DNA of 64,000 nucleotides from Perognathus longimembris pacificus (Eukaryota > Chordata > Mammalia > Rodentia > Heteromyidae), in contig NC_063168.1 of the NCBI RefSeq assembly GCF_023159225.1, positions 56,957,398-57,021,397 on the forward strand. The letters are read 5' to 3'. The stretch's first letter is position 1; every line of letters begins with the position of its first letter. Under the pieces are notes generated by a model, which was given only the letters and a program-made list of their open reading frames with translations, made no database searches and was not told the DNA's origin. Below, in pieces: positions 59,065 to 64,000 of this stretch. A program made the translations under genes and the position numbers.

Positions 59065-59190
59065 GACGAGTTCCAGAATATTTTTATGTAGGGTGGAGTT
59101 GAGAGGGATGGGAGAATGCTGAAAAGGGTGACATTGATCAAGACAACTCCTTTGTACAACTAAAGAAAATAAAAACGTATGTTAAGAAAG
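59065..59190 (+). mobile_element. LINE-1 3' tail
   Basis: GAGGGATGGGAGAATGCTG, AACTCCTTTGTACAACTAAA and AATAAAAACG. Lies just upstream of the YIPF4 promoter. Confidence 0.6.
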
Positions 59191-59191
59191 A

Positions 59192-59412
59192 GAGTGTTGG
59201 AGCCAGGCGCCGGTGGCTCACGCCTGTAATCCTAGTTACTCAGGATTGCGGTTCGAAGCCAGCCCGGGTAGGAAAGTCCGTGAGACTCTGATCTCCAGTT
59301 AAACACCAGAAAGCTGAAAGTGGCGCTGTGGCTCAAGAGCACTAGTCTTGGGCATAAAAAGGCTCTGGGACAGTGCCCAGGCCCAGAGTTCAAGGCCCAG
59401 GACCGGCAAAAC
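59192..59412 (+). mobile_element. 7SL/B1-headed composite SINE, well preserved
   Basis: The head begins GAGCCAGGCGCCGGTGGCTC, keeping CpG sites, which suggests a recent insertion. Right unit has a short A-box-region deletion. Confidence 0.88.
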
Positions 59413-59775
59413 GAAAAGAATAGAATTGTAGGAATAAGTAGATTTCTAGAGTTCAGCTCCTCTTGTTGGATTCCCAGCATTCCTTTGCCTTTATTCATTT
59501 GCCATTTGTGCGGGATCTTGACTAAGCTATTTGTCATTTTAAACGTTCAAAAAAACCCAGCCTTGAGCATAAATGTTCCTTGCATAGCTCTTAGAAACAT
59601 TTTCAGTTAAGTGTGGAAACGAGGAAATGAAGTTGGTGGAGTGATGCAACTAGTAGACTGCCCATCTGAAAGTATGAGGCCCTGAGTTTAAACCCCAGTA
59701 ACCCCAAATAAATAAAAATAGAGGCTTGGGAGAAAGGAAAACTTTGAACATAACCAGTTTAAAAACATGTAGGTT
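59413..59775. other. Mostly unique DNA with an ID-like monomer
   Basis: At 59630-59710 TTGGTGGAGTGATGCAACTA...GTTTAAACCCCAGTAACC resembles a diverged ID monomer. Confidence 0.4.
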
Positions 59776-59962
59776 GGGCTGGGAATATGGCCTAGTGACA
59801 AGAGTGCTTGCCTCTTATACATGAAGCCCTGGGTTTGATTCCTCAGCACAACATATATAGAAAATGGCCAGAACTGTCGTGGCTCAAGTGGGAGAGTGCT
59901 AGCCTTGAGCAAAAAGAAGCCAGGGACAGTGTTCAGGCCCTGAGTCCAAGCCCCAGGACTGG
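59776..59962 (+). mobile_element. IDL-Geo SINE
   Basis: Right unit shortened near AGAACTGTCGTGG. ACATGTAG flanks both sides. Confidence 0.88.
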
Positions 59963-60257
59963 CAACAAAAAACAAACATGTAGTTTGAACTACTTAGTTG
60001 ATCTCCAGTTCATAAGGAGCCAGAACTCTGAATTTGAGGTCTAGCACAATAGTCCATAGTATGTGGTTGCTAACTAACTGTGAGTATGAGTGATTACCCA
60101 GGAAGAGTCTGATGACTGAGAGAAGAGTGATAAGAATAGAACTATGAGAAGCACCACCATTTGAGAGGCAATCTAGGGAGGACTGGAAATGGGTGAATAG
60201 AATAGTTAGGAAAACAGAACATCTTGCCCATCTCTTGATTTTTCTATTCTTTACAAT
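59963..60257. other. Unique intergenic DNA upstream of YIPF4
   Basis: No element recognised. Confidence 0.35.
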
Positions 60258-60350
60258 CTTTTTTTTTTTTATCCCACACAGAGGCTCAAACTCAGTATCT
60301 GATGCTTTCACTCATTGGTTGGCATTCTACTACCTGAGCCATACCTCCAC
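60258..60350 (-). mobile_element. tRNA-like monomer of the third kind
   Basis: GAGGCTCAAACTCAGTATCT...TTCTACTACCTGAGCCATAC, related to 52310-52390. Confidence 0.45.
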
Positions 60351-60519
60351 CCTCCATCCTTATAATCTTGGTATGTCATTTTGCAAACAGAATCCTATTA
60401 TTTTTGGCATAGTGCAACAACATTGGTTTTTTTTTTAAAAAATACTTAGCCACTATGTACCAACAGTTATTTTTCCTTAGCACATTTGAAGATATCCCAC
60501 TGTGTTTTCTAAATTAATT

Positions 60520-60660
60520 TTAATTTATTGTCAGAGTGATGTACAAAGGGGTTAGTTTCATACATAGGCAGCGAGTACATTTTTATCCAACTTGTTACCT
60601 CCTCCCTCATTTTTCTCTCACTTTCCCCCCTTCCCCATTTTCCTCTCCCCTCCATTGTAT
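60520..60660 (-). mobile_element. LINE-1 3' tail
   Basis: TTTATTGTCAGAGTGATGTA, AACTTGTTACCTCCTCCCTC and the pyrimidine tract CCCCATTTTCCTCTCCCC: inverse of the 2011 copy. Confidence 0.72.
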
Positions 60661-60958
60661 TTTGTTTTCTAGTTACTAGTGAAAAATGAGCTTCAGAGTA
60701 TAGATTTTTTTGTTTATACTGCTTGGAGTTTTGGGAGTTACCTGAACCTCAATGTTGTCTTTCTTCAGTTCTTAAACATTTTACTTCTCTTTTCTAATAT
60801 TGCTACTATTCTGTTCTCTCTCCCTCACTTCTGAAACTTCAATTAGATATATATGAGTGATACGTAGTAAGAGTGTAAGAGGAGGTACAGAAATGGAAGG
60901 GCAAAGGGTCAACAAAGGCAGCGGTGATACTCACTGGACATGGTGTTGAAAAATGAAC
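60661..60958. other. Unique intergenic DNA
   Basis: No element recognised. Confidence 0.35.
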
Positions 60959-61325
60959 TATATAATCTGTGGGTGGGAATGGGAGAAAAAACTGGGAGAG
61001 AGTGAGGAAAGGGGTGACATCCAAAAGGAAATGCACTCATTACCTGACTTATGTAAGTGTAAGCCCTCTATACATCACCTTATAATAACAATAAATGTTT
61101 TTTTTTTTTTTGGCCAGTCCTGGGGACTGGACTCAGGGCCTGAGCACTGTCCCTGGCTTCTTGCTCAAGGCTAGCACTCTGCCACTTGAGCCACAGTGCC
61201 CCTTCTGGCCATTTTCTGTATATGTGGTGCTGGGGAATCAAACCCAGGGCCTCATGTATATGAGGCAGGCACTCTTGCCACAAGGCCATATCCCCAGCCC
61301 CACAATAAATGTTTTTTAAAGAGTA
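60959..61325 (+). mobile_element. LINE-1 3' tail split by an IDL-Geo SINE
   Basis: GTGGGTGGGAATGGGAGA, TTACCTGACTTATGTAAGTG, ATACATCACC; its ACAATAAATGTTTTTT end is duplicated on both sides of the SINE. Confidence 0.78.
61103..61300 (-). mobile_element. IDL-Geo SINE inside an L1 tail
   Basis: Complete inverse copy with duplication ACAATAAATGTTTTTT. Confidence 0.93.
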
Positions 61326-61332
61326 ATAACCA

Positions 61333-61545
61333 GGGCTGGGGAGATAGCCTAGTGGCAAGAGTGCCTGCCTCGGATACACGAGGCCCTAGGTTCGATTCCC
61401 CAGCACCACATATACAGAAAAACGGGCAGAAGCGGCGCTGTGGCTCAAGTGGCGGAGTGCTAGCCTTGAGCGGGAAGAAGCCAGGGACAGTGCTCAGGCC
61501 CTGAGTCCAAGGCCCAGGACTGGCCAAAAAAAAAAAAAAAAAAAA
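61333..61545 (+). mobile_element. IDL-Geo SINE, young variant
   Basis: GCGGCGCTG variant, 23-base A tail, duplication AGAGTAATAACCAG on both sides. Confidence 0.94.
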
Positions 61546-61654
61546 AAGAGTAATAACCAGCATGTTATATGATCCTTAAGGCGCTAACTCTTTTTGTGAC
61601 ACTATTGTCAGGCATCATGATAAATGGATTATAAAAATGTCTTCCTTTTTCTGT

Positions 61655-61905
61655 GCTTGTTCTGGGGCTTGAATACAGTTTGATCTCATGACCTTTTGGT
61701 CTTATTCAGGTTTCTGGCTCACAGCTGGTACTCCACCACTTGAGCGACACTTCCCTTCCAGCTTTCTTGCTGGTTAACTGGCAATAAAAATCTAGTAGAC
61801 TTTTCTTTCCTCAGCTGCCTTTGAACCTCCATCCTCAGATCTCAGCATCTCAGCCACTTGAGTAGTTAGGATTATAGAAGTGAGCCATCAGCACCTGTCT
61901 TCTAT
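61655..61905 (-). mobile_element. 7SL/B1-headed composite SINE
   Basis: Inverse copy with an inserted TTTGATCTCATGACC-type segment in the right unit. Confidence 0.8.
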
Positions 61906-62626
61906 GGATTTCTTTAAGCCTCATGAAATAAGGAGTTATGAATAAGGAATAGGCGCAGGGAAAAACAGGCAACTAAAGATTACATAAGTACTAAGTGGTT
62001 AGCACCAAGACCTGAAACCAGGTAATCTCATTCCAGAATATCAATATTATGAAACCTTATGTGTTTGCTACTTTTCTGAGTTCCTTATGCTCTCTCTGAT
62101 GCTTAACTTCCTTCTTTTGGGTTTGTTGTGTTGTTGTTTATTAAATTTTATTAATGCCATGGTAGATATTTTCAGACCATGGTTTTTCTCCCTGGAATCT
62201 TGTTTTGGGAATTCATGTCCTGTTTTAGTTCTTTAAACAATGGTTTTGTTGATTTTCAAGGAGTGACACAAATTCTATATTTAATTTGATAATTGCACTT
62301 CATGTTGTAAGTATTGTTTAAGACGGTTGGTTTATTCAGACCAAGCAGCTGTAACTGTTATGTTTATTGAAACTACCTCAAGCACACCTGTGTGGGAAAG
62401 CCACAGCTTGCTTTGTTTTACATGTGCACCTTTTATCTTTAATGTACATTAACTGGAGAAATTAGAAACGAAAAAGCACCTATTGTATTGCCTTTCAAGG
62501 TAGCTACTGTTAAGATCTTGCTGAAATACTTATGCCCCATTTTATAAGCCTTGTATATGTAAATGTGCTCTTCATATACATTGTTTTATGACATGAGCAT
62601 TTTCCACTATAACCACATACAGTAGT
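61906..62626. other. Unique intergenic DNA, SINE-free
   Basis: About 720 bases of AT-rich DNA 3 kb upstream of YIPF4, with no repeat, exon or long frame recognised. Confidence 0.4.
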
Positions 62627-62732
62627 TTGGAAGATGATGGCTTACTAGGTTACCTAGACTGGTCTTGCACTGGCAATACTTGCCTCAGCATCACATGTAA
62701 CTGGAATTATAGGAATGCACCACCACATCGGA
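62627..62732 (-). mobile_element. B1 monomer, old
   Basis: GGCTTACTAGGTTACCTAGAC...GCCTCAGCATCACATGTAAC...GGAATGCACCACCACATC. Confidence 0.6.
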
Positions 62733-62877
62733 CTATTTTCCTCTCTTTTTATTTCATTTTTATTTCATTTAATGGATATATCCATTTATTTAAAGCAACT
62801 CTTTATCTTTCCTTGTTACTGTACTTTTGTATACTCATATTTCTTTAGGATAAAAGTTTTAAAGAGAACTAACTAGG

Positions 62878-63070
62878 ACTGGGAATGTGGCTTGGTGGTA
62901 GAGTGCTTGCTTAGCATGCGTGAAGCCCTGGGTTCGATTTCTCAGTACCACATACACAGAAAAAGATGGAAGTGGCACTGTGGCTCAAGTGGTAGTAGAG
63001 TGGTAGCCTTGAGCAAAAGAAACTCAGGGACAGTGTGCAGTCCCTGGGTTCAAGTCCCAGGACTGGCAAG
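62878..63070 (+). mobile_element. IDL-Geo SINE
   Basis: Complete; right unit has an extra TAGTAGAGTGG. AGAACTAAC lies before the element and after the GA repeat. Confidence 0.89.
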
Positions 63071-63103
63071 AGAGCAAGGGAGAGAGAGGGAGAGAGAGGG
63101 AGA

Positions 63104-63177
<74 letters not shown>
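63071..63177. repeat. (GA)n microsatellite from a SINE tail
   Basis: About 107 bases of GA/GGGA between the SINE and its target duplication. Confidence 0.96.
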
Positions 63178-63179
<2 letters not shown>

Positions 63180-63214
63180 TAACAACGGTCAGAGAATCTT
63201 CAAATGTCTAAGGG

Positions 63215-63465
63215 TTTTTGTTCAGGTTCTAGGACTTGAATTCAGAACCTGGGCACTGTTCCTGAGCTTTTATTTTGCTCAAGGCTAGTACTCTATCACT
63301 TGAAAAATAGATCCACTTTAGGGTTTTTTTGGGGGTGGGGAGGGGTTAATTGGAGATTAGAGTCTCATGGACTCTTCTGATCAGGCTGACTTTGAACTAT
63401 AAACTTCAGATCTCAGCCTCCTGAGTAGCTAGGATTACAGGCACTGTACAACCACTGGTGCCCAG
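63215..63465 (-). mobile_element. 7SL/B1-headed composite SINE
   Basis: Complete inverse copy. Confidence 0.86.
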
Positions 63466-63914
63466 CAATGTCTGAAGTTTTTAAATACATATTGATAACT
63501 TGTCCTCCAAAGGATAGCAACAGCTTACCTCCATATTGGCAGAGCACAGGAGAATTCCTTTCCCATCGCACCCCAAACCCTGGTATTGGTATTGAATAGA
63601 ATCCTTTTTTTAAAAATGTAATTGGATAGGTGACACATAGTTATTTCCGTTTTCATTTCTTTGATTTCAATTAAATCATCGTACTTCCAGTACTGGGAAA
63701 GTGCTTAAATCTAAAGAGTGGGTGGAAGAGACAGACATTCTGGAGATGAATGGGAAAAAATGTGTTCAAGTTAGAATTCATACAAGTTAGAGAGAATTTA
63801 AGTCTGTAGTAAAGGTAAATACAAAACTCAATTGTGGTAGAATAGCACATAGCCCAGAAAACAGATGTGTGCCCTGAGAAACATAGTGTCTACAGAAAAC
63901 GAATTGAAAGTTGT
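63466..63914. other. Unique intergenic DNA
   Basis: No element recognised. Confidence 0.4.
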
Positions 63915-64000
63915 GGGCTGGGGATATGGCCTAGTGGCAAGAGAGCTTGCCTCGTATACATGAGGCCCTGGGTTCGATTCCCCAGCACCACATATACAGA
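63915..64000 (+). mobile_element. IDL-Geo SINE, cut by the window end
   Basis: Intact tRNA-Ala-like head up to ACCACATATACAGA; right unit off the window. Confidence 0.9.

Noticed and set aside
63915..64000. tRNA-Ala genes at the many SINE heads
   Set aside because: They keep A- and B-box-like text but lack a cloverleaf with a proper acceptor stem, and they are followed by the SINE linker and right unit.

Overview
The window is nuclear DNA of a rodent, most likely of the superfamily Geomyoidea (kangaroo rats, pocket mice, pocket gophers). Two things show this. The gene content is mammalian with GT-AG introns and CpG-island promoters. The dominant repeat is a dimeric SINE with a tRNA-Ala/ID-like head and a distinctive right unit, matching the IDL-Geo SINE that, as I recall, is restricted to Geomyoidea. 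Species cannot be settled by eye.

Two protein genes are present, both on the minus strand and in the same order and orientation as the human 2p22.3 region. YIPF4 (Golgi Yip1-family membrane protein) lies complete between its CpG-island promoter at about 58.6-59.0 kb and a 3' UTR ending near 42.05 kb. Its six coding exons join in frame to exactly 244 codons. BIRC6 (giant BIR/ubiquitin-conjugating protein, Apollon/BRUCE) contributes only its promoter and first coding exon (20078-20405). Positions 1-20077 are the start of its intron 1, and the second exon lies beyond the window. About 21.6 kb separates YIPF4's 3' end from the BIRC6 start, and it holds no intact gene that I could find.

Almost everything else is retroposon. 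Two SINE types dominate: (a) IDL-Geo (tRNA-Ala-like head plus right unit, about 190-220 bp) and (b) a composite with a 7SL/B1-like head joined to what looks like the same right unit (about 230 bp). I list about 120 copies on both strands. There are also older B1 and B1-ID type elements, three sizeable LINE-1 3' regions (5.4-6.8, 10.1-11.3 and 11.5-13.7 kb) and about a dozen short L1 3' tails. A C-terminal ANKRD12-like retrocopy lies at 22.25-24.0 kb, an MLT2/ERVL-like LTR fragment at 38.9-39.2 kb, and two opposed LTR-like elements abut a 100-N assembly gap at 56.4-57.3 kb. Many insertions are nested with perfect target-site duplications, so their relative ages can be read. In the strongest case an L1 tail sits between the two monomers of an IDL-Geo SINE and itself carries a younger IDL-Geo.

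I found no new enzymatic or defence system. The observations most worth following are the structure of the shared SINE right unit, the recurrent start of L1 tails in a purine tract, the SINE/L1 combined insertions, the ANKRD12 retrocopy, and the LTR pair at the gap. SINE boundaries are accurate to a few bases where a duplication is quoted and to about 10-20 bases elsewhere.
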